64,000 nucleotides of DNA from Solibaculum_A intestinale (GCF_040096205.1 NZ_JBBMFD010000012.1:9102-73101), one strand, 5' to 3'; positions 53,032-61,688 are shown, numbered from the stretch's first letter. A program made the numbers and translations. The notes: generated by a model not told the origin, from the letters alone.

Positions 53032-53829
53032 ATGAAAACGGCCATTGTCCAAAATGGCTTATTTGAAGTCAACGAAATAGGAGAGGTTTTTCGAATAAAA
53101 AACGGAGTTAAAACTCTTGCGTCTCAGTCTAAAACTGGACGAAATAAACGGTACTGCGTTGTTACGGCCCGTGTGGATGGAGTCCAACGTCACTACTATG
53201 TCCATCGTTTGGTAGCCGAAGCTTTTATCCCAAAGCCCGAAGGAGCCTCCGAAGTAAATCATAAAGACGGAAACCCTAGCAACAATCGGGTAGAAAATCT
53301 CGAATGGTGTAGTAGGAGTGAAAACGCAGAACACGCATTTCGCACTGGCTTAATAAACCCATACAGAAATGCAGCGCCTTGTCAAAATTGCGGTGAATAC
53401 ACGTGCGCAAAAGACCATATTTGTCCTGCGTGCAAAGCGGAATTAAGAGGTCTTGCAAAACGTGACGACAGAAGTGCGTATGCACGTGATGCGCTCGCTC
53501 AGATACCACCTTGGGCAATGACAAAAAGAACATCGCAGTTTGTGGAAATGCGTAAAGCGGGGTTATCGCTGGAAGAAGTCGGACTTATATGTGGCGTATC
53601 GAGGCAATGCGTAGATCAAGCAATAAAGATGGCGTTTGCAAAAGCAGCTAAGGGAGCGCACGCTGGTAACCAAGTAAGAATAGAAGTCGGCCGCCTTGAA
53701 AGAAAAATCGCAAAACGCAAAACTAAAATTCAGGAGATTGATAAAGAAAAATCTCGAATCACAGAGGAAATAAACGATCTTGAAAAGTCAATCGCACGTC
53801 TATTGCAATCAGCAGATCAAGCCAGCTAA
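53032..53829 (+). CDS. HNH endonuclease-type protein
   Basis: 265 residues. N-terminal NUMOD4-like strand region (IVQNGLFEVNEIGEVFRI), an HNH motif (EVNHKDGNPSNNRVENLEW), a Cys cluster (CQNCGEYTCAKDHICPAC, about residues 123-140), a helix-turn-helix (SLEEVGLICGVSRQCVDQAI) and a basic coiled coil at the end. It could be a homing-type nuclease or a phage regulator built from such parts. Base composition is AT-rich. Confidence 0.85.
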   Translation: MKTAIVQNGLFEVNEIGEVFRIKNGVKTLASQSKTGRNKRYCVVTARVDGVQRHYYVHRLVAEAFIPKPEGASEVNHKDGNPSNNRVENLEWCSRSENAEHAFRTGLINPYRNAAPCQNCGEYTCAKDHICPACKAELRGLAKRDDRSAYARDALAQIPPWAMTKRTSQFVEMRKAGLSLEEVGLICGVSRQCVDQAIKMAFAKAAKGAHAGNQVRIEVGRLERKIAKRKTKIQEIDKEKSRITEEINDLEKSIARLLQSADQAS

Positions 53830-53836
53830 AAAGAAA

Positions 53837-53856
53837 ACCCGCCCAAGCGGGCGGGT
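53837..53856 (-). terminator. terminator of the inverted cargo gene
   Basis: ACCCGCCC/GGGCGGGT, loop AAGC, with the T-run on the minus strand. Confidence 0.8.
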
Positions 53857-53864
53857 GAAAAAAG

Positions 53865-54485
53865 TTACGCTTTATTTTTTGCTATTTTATTTTCTAATTT
53901 TTTTCTTCGGCTCTCGAAACCGCCCTTTGTAGTATCTATTTGACCGTATTTTATGGCCATATCGCAAATTTCAATTGCTTTTTTGTAGTTCTTTTCTTTT
54001 TCATAAATGATGGCAAGCTGCTGAAAAGATGGGCATCTGGGGACGTTGCGCCCAGCCGTCGTCAATGGCACACAGTATTTTGGATAAAGTTCTATATCCT
54101 TTAAGCAGTACTTTTTTGCTTTGTCTAAGGCATCTGATCTGGTTTCTCGCTGTTTATAGTAAAGGTTAATCAGATGATTATAGACAAAATGCAAATCGAC
54201 TACGTCGTCTTTAAACGAAGAAGCGTACAACAACCACTTTTCAGCAATATCGTATTTTTTGTCAGCAATAGCATATTGGGAAACCTGCCATATAAAGCCT
54301 GCTGGTGATTTTGAAAAAGACGAGAAATTAGAATTTGTCATTAATTCAACATCTTTTTTATTTGCATCTGATTTCATCCAATACGAAGTCATTAGTTTCT
54401 TTTCATCGTATGGAAGAGAATCCCACAAATCGGATATCCCATAATGCCCTATGACTCCAGTATAACCTTTTCTTTTAAAAATCAT
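53865..54485 (-). CDS. hypothetical TPR-like protein, prophage cargo gene
   Basis: A 206-residue protein with no recognised family. Its second half has helix pairs spaced like TPR units (EKWLLYASSFKDDVVDLHF, QLAIIYEKEKNYKKAIEICD). It is AT-rich, lies on the opposite strand to the early genes, and has its own promoter and terminator. That is the build of a moron (a gene expressed in the lysogen), for example for host change or phage exclusion; the role is inference. RBS GGAGAGGAGG. Confidence 0.7.
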   Translation of the reverse strand: MIFKRKGYTGVIGHYGISDLWDSLPYDEKKLMTSYWMKSDANKKDVELMTNSNFSSFSKSPAGFIWQVSQYAIADKKYDIAEKWLLYASSFKDDVVDLHFVYNHLINLYYKQRETRSDALDKAKKYCLKDIELYPKYCVPLTTAGRNVPRCPSFQQLAIIYEKEKNYKKAIEICDMAIKYGQIDTTKGGFESRRKKLENKIAKNKA

Positions 54486-54509
54486 AATTTCACCTCCTCT
54501 CCCATCCAG

Positions 54510-54538
54510 ATTTTACAACCTAGGGGGTGAAAATTCAA
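54510..54538 (-). promoter_or_regulatory. promoter of the cargo gene
   Basis: TTGAAT (54533-54538), 17-bp spacer, TAAAAT (54510-54515) on the minus strand. Confidence 0.7.
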
Positions 54539-54562
54539 CACATTTCGAGAAAGGAGGCCCCT

Positions 54563-54718
54563 ATGGAACACACCGTCATCATCGACCTGCCGAAAAAGCC
54601 GCCGCCGGAACTGCTGGCCAGGCTGGCAGGAAAAAGCCCAGACGAGTTTTTGGAGTACCTTCGAGCGGTGGTTTTGAAATCCAGAGGAAAGGAGGACTCC
54701 CCATGCAAACGATCCTAG
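54563..54718 (+). CDS. small phage protein
   Basis: 51 residues (MEHTVIIDLPKKPPPELLAR). Unknown family. RBS AAAGGAGG. Overlaps the next small gene by 16 bp. Confidence 0.6.
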   Translation: MEHTVIIDLPKKPPPELLARLAGKSPDEFLEYLRAVVLKSRGKEDSPCKRS

Positions 54719-54846
54719 CGATCCTTGGCGTGGTGTTTTTGACGGCGCTGGCCCTGCGCGGATGCTACATAACCGAGCCCGATCAGCGGGAGCGGCGGGT
54801 CAAGCGGTATGTCAGGCAAATGAATCAAGTTAATAGGAGAAGGTAA
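54703..54846 (+). CDS. 47-residue membrane peptide
   Basis: One N-terminal hydrophobic helix (MQTILAILGVVFLTALALRG) and a basic tail (VKRYVRQMNQVNRRR). RBS AAAGGAGGA at a good distance. Unknown function. Confidence 0.55.
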   Translation: MQTILAILGVVFLTALALRGCYITEPDQRERRVKRYVRQMNQVNRRR

Positions 54847-54850
54847 CAAG

Positions 54851-55162
54851 ATGAAATCAACCGGAATCATCCGCAGAATTGACGACTTTGGAAGAATCGT
54901 CATCCCCAAGGAAATCAGAAAAGCCAAGCGTATCCATGACATGGACCCGCTCGAAATCTATGTGGACGACGAATTTATTTTGCTGCGCAAATACGACATT
55001 GGAGAGACGCCGAAAGACATACTCGACGATTTTGCCGAGGCTATTGAGGGCCATCCCTACCGCAAGCGGATCATGGGCCTGCTCGCGGATGTGAGAGAGC
55101 TCCTAAACCAAGAAAAAGCGCCCGACGCGGCGGCAACCGCAATCGAGCGCAAGAACAAATAA
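54851..55162 (+). CDS. AbrB-type DNA-binding protein
   Basis: 103 residues. SpoVT/AbrB swapped-hairpin domain at the N-terminus (GIIRRIDDFGRIVIPKEIRK) and a helical tail with ILDDFAEAIEG. Probably an early phage transcription regulator. RBS AATAGGAGAAGG is within the end of the previous gene. Confidence 0.9.
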   Translation: MKSTGIIRRIDDFGRIVIPKEIRKAKRIHDMDPLEIYVDDEFILLRKYDIGETPKDILDDFAEAIEGHPYRKRIMGLLADVRELLNQEKAPDAAATAIERKNK

Positions 55163-55200
55163 ACCATCGTTATTGTAAACCAGATTAGGAGGTTTGTCAA

Positions 55201-55410
55201 ATGTTTGAGCCCAGTGAGCAGGAAATCCGGGAAGCTATTACATATCTTGCATTGGAAAACATCCGGCTTAAACGCCGCCTGGAAGAAGCGAATCGTTTGC
55301 GCCAGAGCAATCTAGACGCCTACGTGTCCGAAAGGAACAGAGCTGACAGCCTGCAAAAGGAATTGGATGAAATGATGGAAGCAGCATCAAAATCCATAAA
55401 TGTCATATAG
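55201..55410 (+). CDS. small coiled-coil phage protein
   Basis: 69 residues, almost fully helical (ENIRLKRRLEEANRLRQSNL). Unknown function. RBS TTAGGAGG. Confidence 0.6.
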   Translation: MFEPSEQEIREAITYLALENIRLKRRLEEANRLRQSNLDAYVSERNRADSLQKELDEMMEAASKSINVI

Positions 55411-55419
55411 GAGGCCGCT

Positions 55420-55614
55420 ATGTGCGAAGAATGCAGGCAATACCCGCATGATCCACGATGTCCGAATGCTCCCCCGCCGCGTAAAGTGGCAAAATGCAGC
55501 CTATGTGGCGAAGATATCCTGCAAGGAGACGATTGCTGTGAAATCAGCGAATACGTCTACTGTATGGCGTGCATCTGGAGTCATGTAAAAACGGCAGGTG
55601 ATTATCTTGATTAA
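55420..55614 (+). CDS. small zinc-finger phage protein
   Basis: 64 residues with Cys pairs CEEC and CSLCGEDI plus CCEISEYVYCMAC, enough for a zinc ribbon. Unknown function. Confidence 0.65.
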   Translation: MCEECRQYPHDPRCPNAPPPRKVAKCSLCGEDILQGDDCCEISEYVYCMACIWSHVKTAGDYLD

Positions 55615-55816
55615 GCGTGGAGTGGATCATTACACCGTAGGCAAAGCAACTGTCAAGGTATATTTCCCGGAGGACAAAACTGTATGCCAATGGTGTCCTT
55701 TTTGCCGCAATGAGGACAGTCTGAAGCGCTGGAAATGCCTCATTACCGGAGAATATCTTGTCTATCCATTTGTAAGCGTGGGGAATCAATGCCCCATCGT
55801 ATTGGAGGAGTCGTAA
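55598..55816 (+). CDS. small Cys-containing phage protein
   Basis: 72 residues from a GTG at 55598 (or TTG 55607). Contains CQWCPFCRNEDSLKRWKC. It overlaps the previous gene by 17 bp. Unknown function; the CxxCxxC core suggests metal binding. Confidence 0.65.
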   Translation: MIILIKRGVDHYTVGKATVKVYFPEDKTVCQWCPFCRNEDSLKRWKCLITGEYLVYPFVSVGNQCPIVLEES

Positions 55817-55817
55817 T

Positions 55818-56453
55818 ATGGGAATCCCAGTTTTAATCATTGGGGAATCCGGCAGCGGGAAATCCGCTTCCCTGCGCAATTTCCAACCCGGCGAAGTCGC
55901 CATTATCAACGTGCAGGGGAAGCCGCTCCCCTTTCGCAATCGTCTGAAAACCAAGCATACCGACAACTATCCAGAAATCCAGAAGCTTCTTCCGGCCCTG
56001 GCTGACAAGGGGGCAAAAAGCATTGTGATAGATGATTGTCAATATTTGATGGCAAACGAATTCATGCGTCGGTCGGCGGAAACCGGCTTTCAGAAATTCA
56101 CCGATATCGGCAAAAACTTTTGGAATTTGGTTCAATTATCCATATCGCTTCCGGATGATATCATCATCTATTTTCTTGGCCATGTGGAGCGGGATCAAAA
56201 TGGGAACGAGAAATTCAAAACCATCGGAAAGCTGCTGGACGAAAAAATCACGGTGGAAGGGATGTTCACCATTGTCTTGCGTTCGCAGGCGGTGGATGGG
56301 AAATACTCCTTCCGCACCCAGACCAACGGCATGGATACCGCGAAATCGCCCATGGGGCTATTTGATATGCTGGAAATCGACAATGACCTAAAGTTTGTCG
56401 ATCAGCAAATTCGCGATTATTACGCAATCAACAAGGAGGACAAGCAGCAATGA
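55818..56453 (+). CDS. Sak4-like ATPase (AAA_24)
   Basis: 211 residues. P-loop GESGSGKSASLRNF at the N-terminus and Walker B AKSIVIDDCQYL. This is the Sak4-type RecA-fold group found in phage recombination modules, thought to help single-strand annealing together with the phage ssDNA-binding protein next to it. Ends in an ATGA overlap with the next gene. Confidence 0.85.
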   Translation: MGIPVLIIGESGSGKSASLRNFQPGEVAIINVQGKPLPFRNRLKTKHTDNYPEIQKLLPALADKGAKSIVIDDCQYLMANEFMRRSAETGFQKFTDIGKNFWNLVQLSISLPDDIIIYFLGHVERDQNGNEKFKTIGKLLDEKITVEGMFTIVLRSQAVDGKYSFRTQTNGMDTAKSPMGLFDMLEIDNDLKFVDQQIRDYYAINKEDKQQ

Positions 56454-57010
56454 AACCGTTCAAAGGATACGAACCCAAAAAAGTGGCATCCAGAGAGCCA
56501 CTGCCAGCGGGCGGCTACGTGGTCAAGATCATGGACGCAAAGGAAATCAATTACGATTGGGGCTCAGTGCTTTTAATCAGCTTTGATGTGGCGGAAGGCG
56601 AGTACAAGGATTTCTTCCGCACCGATTTCAAAGCCCAGGACCGGGAAGACAAGAAGTGGCGTGGCACCTATCGGCTGTTCATACCAAATGATGACGGCTC
56701 CGAAAAAGACGAATGGACTAAGAAGACCTTCAACGGCGCCATTTTTGCCATGGAAGACAGTAACAAGGGTTTTCATTGGGAATGGGATGAAAAAAAGCTC
56801 AAAGACCTTACGGTTGGCGCGCTCTACCGCAATAAAGAGTGGGAAATGGAAGGGCGAACAGGCTGGACTACCGAATGCGCCGCGCTTATTTGCGTATCAG
56901 ACATCCGGGAAAAGAAATTCAAACTTCCCAAGGACAAGCCTTTGAAAAACAGGCCCGCCCAGACGCAGCCTGTGGACATCGAGATTGATGATGAGGACCT
57001 TCCTTTTTAG
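56450..57010 (+). CDS. phage ssDNA-binding-like protein (DUF669-like)
   Basis: 186 residues with GGYVVKIMDAKEINYDWGS and WTTECAALICVSDIREKKF. The C-terminus is EIDDEDLPF, nearly the same as the tip of the host SSB (EIEDDDLPF), which is the docking site for replication and repair proteins. Its position between a Sak4-like ATPase and an ERCC4 nuclease supports ssDNA binding. Confidence 0.75.
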   Translation: MKPFKGYEPKKVASREPLPAGGYVVKIMDAKEINYDWGSVLLISFDVAEGEYKDFFRTDFKAQDREDKKWRGTYRLFIPNDDGSEKDEWTKKTFNGAIFAMEDSNKGFHWEWDEKKLKDLTVGALYRNKEWEMEGRTGWTTECAALICVSDIREKKFKLPKDKPLKNRPAQTQPVDIEIDDEDLPF

Positions 57011-57022
57011 TGGAGGGCAGAT

Positions 57023-57556
57023 ATGAGTGAATACTCCATATTCGAAATTAACCAGATGCTTGAAAGCATGACCGTCCTGGTGGATACGCGGGAGCAAGTC
57101 ACTTCCGCGTTCCGCCGGCGGATGGAACAGATCGGCCGCCCATACGAACGGCAGAAACTCGATTTCGGAGATTATTCCTGCGCCGTCATCGACCAAGACG
57201 GAAACCGTATTTGCATGGATCATCTTTTCGCGGTAGAGCGGAAAATGTGCTTGGACGAACTGTGCACGTGCTTTACTCGCGACCGAAAACGTTTCGAACG
57301 GGAATTTTTGCGGGCAAAGGAAGCCGGCGGCCGGCTGATCCTGCTGGTGGAAAACGCGTCTTTGGACAAAGCTCTTGCCGGGCAATACCGCAGTCAGATG
57401 CACCCGGACGCCTTGTTGGCAAGTTTGTTTGCGTGGTCCGCCCGGTATCAAGCGCCAGTACATTTCTGCACCGCGCAAAACAGCGGAGCCATGCTTTTCC
57501 GCATCCTGCGCTATCATCTGAAGGTCTGCCTGGAAAACGGCGGGAGGCTGCCATGA
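57023..57556 (+). CDS. ERCC4-type nuclease
   Basis: 177 residues. The XPF/Mus81-like active site is present: VLVDTREQ, KLDFGDYSCAV and VERKMCLDEL (the V-ERK motif). Such phage enzymes cut branched DNA or ssDNA/dsDNA junctions. Overlaps the primase gene by 4 bp. Confidence 0.85.
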   Translation: MSEYSIFEINQMLESMTVLVDTREQVTSAFRRRMEQIGRPYERQKLDFGDYSCAVIDQDGNRICMDHLFAVERKMCLDELCTCFTRDRKRFEREFLRAKEAGGRLILLVENASLDKALAGQYRSQMHPDALLASLFAWSARYQAPVHFCTAQNSGAMLFRILRYHLKVCLENGGRLP

Positions 57557-58143
57557 ATCAAGCGGCGGAGGAAATCAAAACCCGTGTCACCATGCAGATG
57601 GCGCTTGACCGGTATGGCCTAACCCCTGACCGCAAGGGGTATCTGTGCTGCCCTTTTCATCAGGAGGACACCCCCAGTTTAAAGGTTTACCCGGGAAATA
57701 AGGGCTGGCATTGCTTTGGCTGCGGCCGAGGCGGGTCGGTGATCGACTTTGTAATGGCCCTGTTTAATTTGAATTTCAGCCAGGCGCTGGTAAGGCTGGA
57801 CGAGGATTTCGCCCTAGGCGTATGCGGCTGTACCGCGACTAAGCGGGAAAGGCAGAAAGCAAGGCAAGCCCTTGCCGAAATCGCCGCCCGGAAGGCCGGT
57901 GAGACGTATTTGAAGCAGGTGTATGAAACGGTATACCGGGTCATGCTCACGCGCTACAGAAGGCTTACAGAGACTTTTCGAAGCTGCCGCCCGGATGCAC
58001 CTGATACACCGCTGACGTCTGCCTTTGTGGAGGCTCTTGACTGGCGGGAATACACGGAATATTGGCTGAATGAGAACAACACCTTTGAACGATGGAAGAA
58101 AGGAGAATGCGGCCTTGGTGGATATCAAAGAATACGGCCGTGA
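57553..58143 (+). CDS. CHC2 zinc-finger DNA primase fragment-like protein
   Basis: 196 residues from the ATG at 57553. The zinc finger of primases is complete (CCPFHQEDTPSLKVYPG, then HCFGCGRGGSVIDFVM). No TOPRIM domain follows, so it is probably the zinc-binding module of a split primase working with the next gene. An upstream open frame in the same frame has no support. Confidence 0.9.
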   Translation: MNQAAEEIKTRVTMQMALDRYGLTPDRKGYLCCPFHQEDTPSLKVYPGNKGWHCFGCGRGGSVIDFVMALFNLNFSQALVRLDEDFALGVCGCTATKRERQKARQALAEIAARKAGETYLKQVYETVYRVMLTRYRRLTETFRSCRPDAPDTPLTSAFVEALDWREYTEYWLNENNTFERWKKGECGLGGYQRIRP

Positions 58144-59935
58144 TGACTTCCTTCTCAGCACGGAACCCTATGAATTTGCCTATAAATTCATGAACGACCC
58201 TTTTTTGCAGGAACGAATTTTATCAAGGCTTTCGCAAATGGCGAGTGATGTAAAAGTTCGTAATTTCAAAACTCTTTACAATGCCTATGTTAAGAAACAG
58301 GAGCAAATCTCCAAGACGGTCTATTTGGATTCCGTCACTCAATTTGAGGGACAGGAACTAGAGCTCAATGTAGGCGAATGGCGGGCAGACGAATGTGGTA
58401 TATCCATTATGACCAAGGCATTCGGCGAAATGTATGCTTGCAACCATCCAATCCTGCCGGTACTGCGCCTGGTCAACATTGACACCGGCGTGGAAAAGCT
58501 AAAGCTTGCTTACCGGAAAGGGCGGCAATGGCGGCATGTTATCGCGGACAAAAAGACGCTGGCAAGCAACAACTCTATCTTGGAGCTGGCCAACGTCGGG
58601 GTGGCCGTTACCTCTGAAAATGCCCGGTATCTGGTCCGATATCTCTATGATGTGGAGAACCTGAATTACGATGTAATCCCGGAAAAAAACAGCGTCAGCC
58701 GCCTCGGATGGATTGACGGCGAAGGCTTTTCCCCCTATGTGGAGGAGCTGGTTTTTGACGGGGACGCCAACTTTCGTACCTTCTTCGAGTCGGTCAAGCA
58801 GACTGGAAGTGCGGAGAAATGGCTCTCCCTTGTCCGGGAAATCCGGTCAGGGCAAAGCGCCACAGCCAGAATCATCTTAGCTGGCTCTTTTGCAAGCGCG
58901 CTCGTGAAGCCACTGGGCGGCCTGCCGTTTTTTATCCATCTTTGGGGCGGCACCGAATCAGGAAAAACCGTTGGACTCCTCCTGGCAGCTTCCGTCTGGG
59001 CAAACCCAGAGATCGGCCGGTTCATCCATACCTTTAATTCCACCGCGGTCGGACGTGAAAAGTCGGCGGCGTTTGTCAATTCCCTGCCTCTGATTCTCGA
59101 TGAGCTGCAAATCGTCAAGGACAAAAAAGAATTTGACAAGGACATTTACATGCTTTCAGAGGGTGCAGGACGGACCAGGGGAAATAAATCCGGCGGCGTG
59201 GACAAAACACCTACCTGGGCCAACTGCATCCTCACAAGCGGAGAAATGCCCATTACCACACAAAGTTCCGGCGGCGGCGCCGTCAACCGGATCATTGAAG
59301 TGGAATGCCAGGACCGCCTCTTTTCCGATGCGCGGCATGTGGCGGACACGGTTAAGAAGAATTACGGTTTCGCCGGCCAATATTTTGTAGAGAAGCTGCA
59401 GCAGGATGGGGCGATCGAACACGCCCAAGAGCTGTTTAAACGCGCTTATCTGTCTCTGAGTGAAAGTGATACCACGGAAAAGCAGGCTATGGCGGCGGCC
59501 TTAGTCTTGACCGCAGACCAGCTCGCCACTGAATGGATTTTTCGGGATGACCGGGCCCTGACCATAGGGGAAATCAGCGAGTTTTTACAAACAAAAGCGT
59601 CCGTATCGGTCAATGAGCGGGCTTATGAATACTTATGCGAATACGTAGTGTCCAACAAAAACCGGTTTTGCGGTCAAAGCGACACGCTGGACGTATGGGG
59701 TAGTATTGAGGACGGGATTGCCTACATCGTGCGCAGCGTCTTTAATCGAATCTGTTCCGACGCCGGATACAACACCCAGGCGTTGCTCAGTTGGATGAAG
59801 CAGCATGGGAAAATTGAAACCGGCACCAAGGGATTCACCCGTTCGAAACGAATCAACGGGGAATCTTGCAGTTGCGTTTGGGTGAGGCTGCCCACCGAGG
59901 AATCGGAAGATTATGGGATTTTGGACGACATTTGA
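58115..59935 (+). CDS. DUF927 replicative helicase-like ATPase
   Basis: About 606 residues. P-loop HLWGGTESGKTVGLLLAA and Walker B LPLILDELQ, within the DUF927 domain common in phage and plasmid primase-helicases. C-terminal winged-helix-like part (AYIVRSVFNRICSDAGYN). A TTG at 58115 or GTG at 58118, 9 bp from AAAGGAG, overlaps the primase gene; the open frame begins at 58070. Likely helicase of the phage. Confidence 0.88.
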   Translation: MVDIKEYGRDDFLLSTEPYEFAYKFMNDPFLQERILSRLSQMASDVKVRNFKTLYNAYVKKQEQISKTVYLDSVTQFEGQELELNVGEWRADECGISIMTKAFGEMYACNHPILPVLRLVNIDTGVEKLKLAYRKGRQWRHVIADKKTLASNNSILELANVGVAVTSENARYLVRYLYDVENLNYDVIPEKNSVSRLGWIDGEGFSPYVEELVFDGDANFRTFFESVKQTGSAEKWLSLVREIRSGQSATARIILAGSFASALVKPLGGLPFFIHLWGGTESGKTVGLLLAASVWANPEIGRFIHTFNSTAVGREKSAAFVNSLPLILDELQIVKDKKEFDKDIYMLSEGAGRTRGNKSGGVDKTPTWANCILTSGEMPITTQSSGGGAVNRIIEVECQDRLFSDARHVADTVKKNYGFAGQYFVEKLQQDGAIEHAQELFKRAYLSLSESDTTEKQAMAAALVLTADQLATEWIFRDDRALTIGEISEFLQTKASVSVNERAYEYLCEYVVSNKNRFCGQSDTLDVWGSIEDGIAYIVRSVFNRICSDAGYNTQALLSWMKQHGKIETGTKGFTRSKRINGESCSCVWVRLPTEESEDYGILDDI

Positions 59936-59941
59936 GCGAAT

Positions 59942-60207
59942 GTGTGACCTGTGTGTGACTCCTTCGAGTCTGGAAACACGCTCGCAGAGCCAATGTGTGA
60001 ATGTGTGACTTGTGTGACCGTTTTGACATACCTCCCTATAGAGTAAGTGTGTGTACTGTTTACAATTTGTTCATAAGTATACACACACTCTCTCGCGTAG
60101 AGATTTTTCGGAAATTAGTCACACAGTCACACAACGCCCTTTAAACCCGCATGGTTACTAGGTTTTTCGTGTGTGACTTAGGTCACACAAGGTCACGCAA
60201 GTCACAC
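59942..60207. repeat. GTGTGAC/GTCACAC array, candidate phage origin
   Basis: Five exact GTGTGAC (59942, 59953, 60003, 60012, 60171) and GTGTGAA (59995), four exact GTCACAC (60118, 60126, 60182, 60201) and GTCACGC (60192). Copies are 8-11 bp apart within clusters, about one helix turn. The left cluster is mainly forward and the right one mainly reversed. In between lies a perfect 10-bp inverted repeat (AGTGTGTGTA 60046-60055, TACACACACT 60080-60089) around an AT-rich loop. The 288-bp gap has no gene. Confidence 0.75.
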
Positions 60208-60223
60208 AGATTGAGGAATAACG

Positions 60224-60661
60224 ATGACATTTGAAGAAATGGAACGGCTGGCGGTACACAACGCGCCGCTGCCAAGAGAGATCAACCAGGAAGAAATATG
60301 CTGCTTTTTATCCCTTCGCGCCCTCTACAACAATTACCGAAAAGGCTGTATCCAGAAAAATGAGGCACAGAAGGAAAAACGGGTAATCAAAACACGCTAC
60401 CAGGAAAGCGCGGCGGAGCATGAGCGGATGTTTGCCATGTTTTGCAGACAGCAAGATAATATTCGAAACGCAGAACAACATATGCGGGAGTTATGCAAAA
60501 GAGCGAAGGAAGGCTGCCGATCAGGCGAACTTTTCCAAATTGCTTTACGGTGTATCTCTTGCATGACAGGAGAATTCGACACAGAAAAATGGATACGCAA
60601 GCTTTTGTCCAGTCCAGGGGAAACCACGGTAACCCTGACGGAAATCAAGGAGGCACAATGA
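60224..60661 (+). CDS. hypothetical phage protein
   Basis: 145 residues, mostly helical and charged, with a Cys-rich stretch (QIALRCISCMTGEF). No family recognised. First gene after the repeat array; overlaps the next gene by ATGA. Confidence 0.65.
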   Translation: MTFEEMERLAVHNAPLPREINQEEICCFLSLRALYNNYRKGCIQKNEAQKEKRVIKTRYQESAAEHERMFAMFCRQQDNIRNAEQHMRELCKRAKEGCRSGELFQIALRCISCMTGEFDTEKWIRKLLSSPGETTVTLTEIKEAQ

Positions 60662-60867
60662 TGGAGGCCTTACGACAACGATTAATCGGTTTACGCCAAA
60701 AAGAGGGCTTGCTACAACGGGATGTAGCCGATCAGCTGCACATTGACCGCAGTACATACAGCTATTACGAGCGGGGCAAGACAAATCCGCCTCTGGATAT
60801 CCTGATAAAGCTGGCGGATTACTTCGGGGTCAGCCTTGACTACCTGGCCGGGAGGGACGGACCGTGA
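60658..60867 (+). CDS. XRE-family HTH regulator
   Basis: 69 residues, a single XRE domain (LLQRDVADQLHIDRSTYSYY then ERGKTNPPLDILIKLADYFG). The ATG at 60658 overlaps the previous stop and has AAGGAGG 5 bp upstream. Confidence 0.85.
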   Translation: MMEALRQRLIGLRQKEGLLQRDVADQLHIDRSTYSYYERGKTNPPLDILIKLADYFGVSLDYLAGRDGP

Positions 60868-61061
60868 AGGTAATTTGCATGGTTAACGGCTGCGAATGGC
60901 TCAACGGCTATATGTGCCGGGTATGTTGTGAGCACATGCGGGTGATCCGCACACCAGAGGAGATCGAAGCGGACAAGCGCCGGGAAGCCGTCCGCCTCAA
61001 GAAGGCTAGGGCAAAGCAGGCACGGCGGGAAATCGAGGCATTTAGGGAGGACGGCAAGTGA
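60864..61061 (+). CDS. small Cys-rich/basic phage protein
   Basis: 65 residues from GTG: CMVNGCEWLNGYMCRVCCEH at the start, then a basic helix. Unknown. Overlaps both neighbours by 4 bp (GTGA). Confidence 0.65.
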   Translation: MKVICMVNGCEWLNGYMCRVCCEHMRVIRTPEEIEADKRREAVRLKKARAKQARREIEAFREDGK

Positions 61062-61480
61062 CAAAAAAAGAGTTTTTACGGCAGTACCTGGATTTAAGTC
61101 GCGAAATCGACGCCAAGCTGGAAGAGGTTAGCCGGTATCGAGCGCTGGCCACAAAGGTTACGCAATCACTGGCGCCGGATAAGGTGCAGTGCTCTCAGGG
61201 CAACAAGATGGAGGCCATTATCGCCAAATTGGTGGACCTGGAACGGGAGGTGGATGCAGAAATTGACCGGATGACCGAAGCAAAGAAAACGGTTGCAGCG
61301 GCCATTTCACAGGTGCCGGATTCCCGGTATCGAACATTGTTGTGTTTGCGGTACATATGTGGGAAAACGTGGGAGGAAATCGCGGTAGAGATGAACTACA
61401 CTTACCGCTGGGTCGCACGAATGCATGGGAGGGCCTTAGCACAATTGGCCATAGAAGTTCCTATTCAACCAGTGCTATAG
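61058..61480 (+). CDS. DUF1492/ArpU-like late regulator
   Basis: 140 residues. N-terminal coiled coil, then a sigma-region-4-like HTH (SRYRTLLCLRYICGKTWEEI, AVEMNYTYRWVARMHGRAL). Such proteins sit just before the packaging genes and probably turn on late transcription. GTG start, GTGA overlap. Confidence 0.85.
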   Translation: MTKKEFLRQYLDLSREIDAKLEEVSRYRALATKVTQSLAPDKVQCSQGNKMEAIIAKLVDLEREVDAEIDRMTEAKKTVAAAISQVPDSRYRTLLCLRYICGKTWEEIAVEMNYTYRWVARMHGRALAQLAIEVPIQPVL

Positions 61481-61688
61481 TGTAAACTGGAAAGACTGAG
61501 AACCAGAGATCTTTCCTCTCGCCAGCACCGGGCGGGCCAATTGGACAATACGGTGCACTCCTTCTTCCTTTTTCACCCGTTGGCCGTCCGGGTTATGACG
61601 GCTACCACCAGAGTATAGGGTGTGGGTCAGTCAACTCTGGACAAAAACGATGGGACCCTCTGACAGCCGGGAACAGACCGGCGCATAT
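61481..61688. other. structured non-coding stretch before the packaging genes
   Basis: No gene supported. CCAGAGT (61608-61614) and ACTCTGG (61634-61640) are a perfect inverted repeat, and GCCGG/CCGGC (61666-61682) a short hairpin. It may hold the late promoter and the packaging site. Confidence 0.5.

Noticed and set aside
57211..57552. N-terminal extension of the primase-like protein
   Set aside because: This part overlaps the ERCC4 nuclease in another frame; the ATG at 57553 makes the usual 4-bp overlap and starts the zinc-finger domain directly.
59942..60207. CRISPR array
   Set aside because: Repeats are 7 bp, spaced by about 10 bp, in both orientations and with no cas genes.
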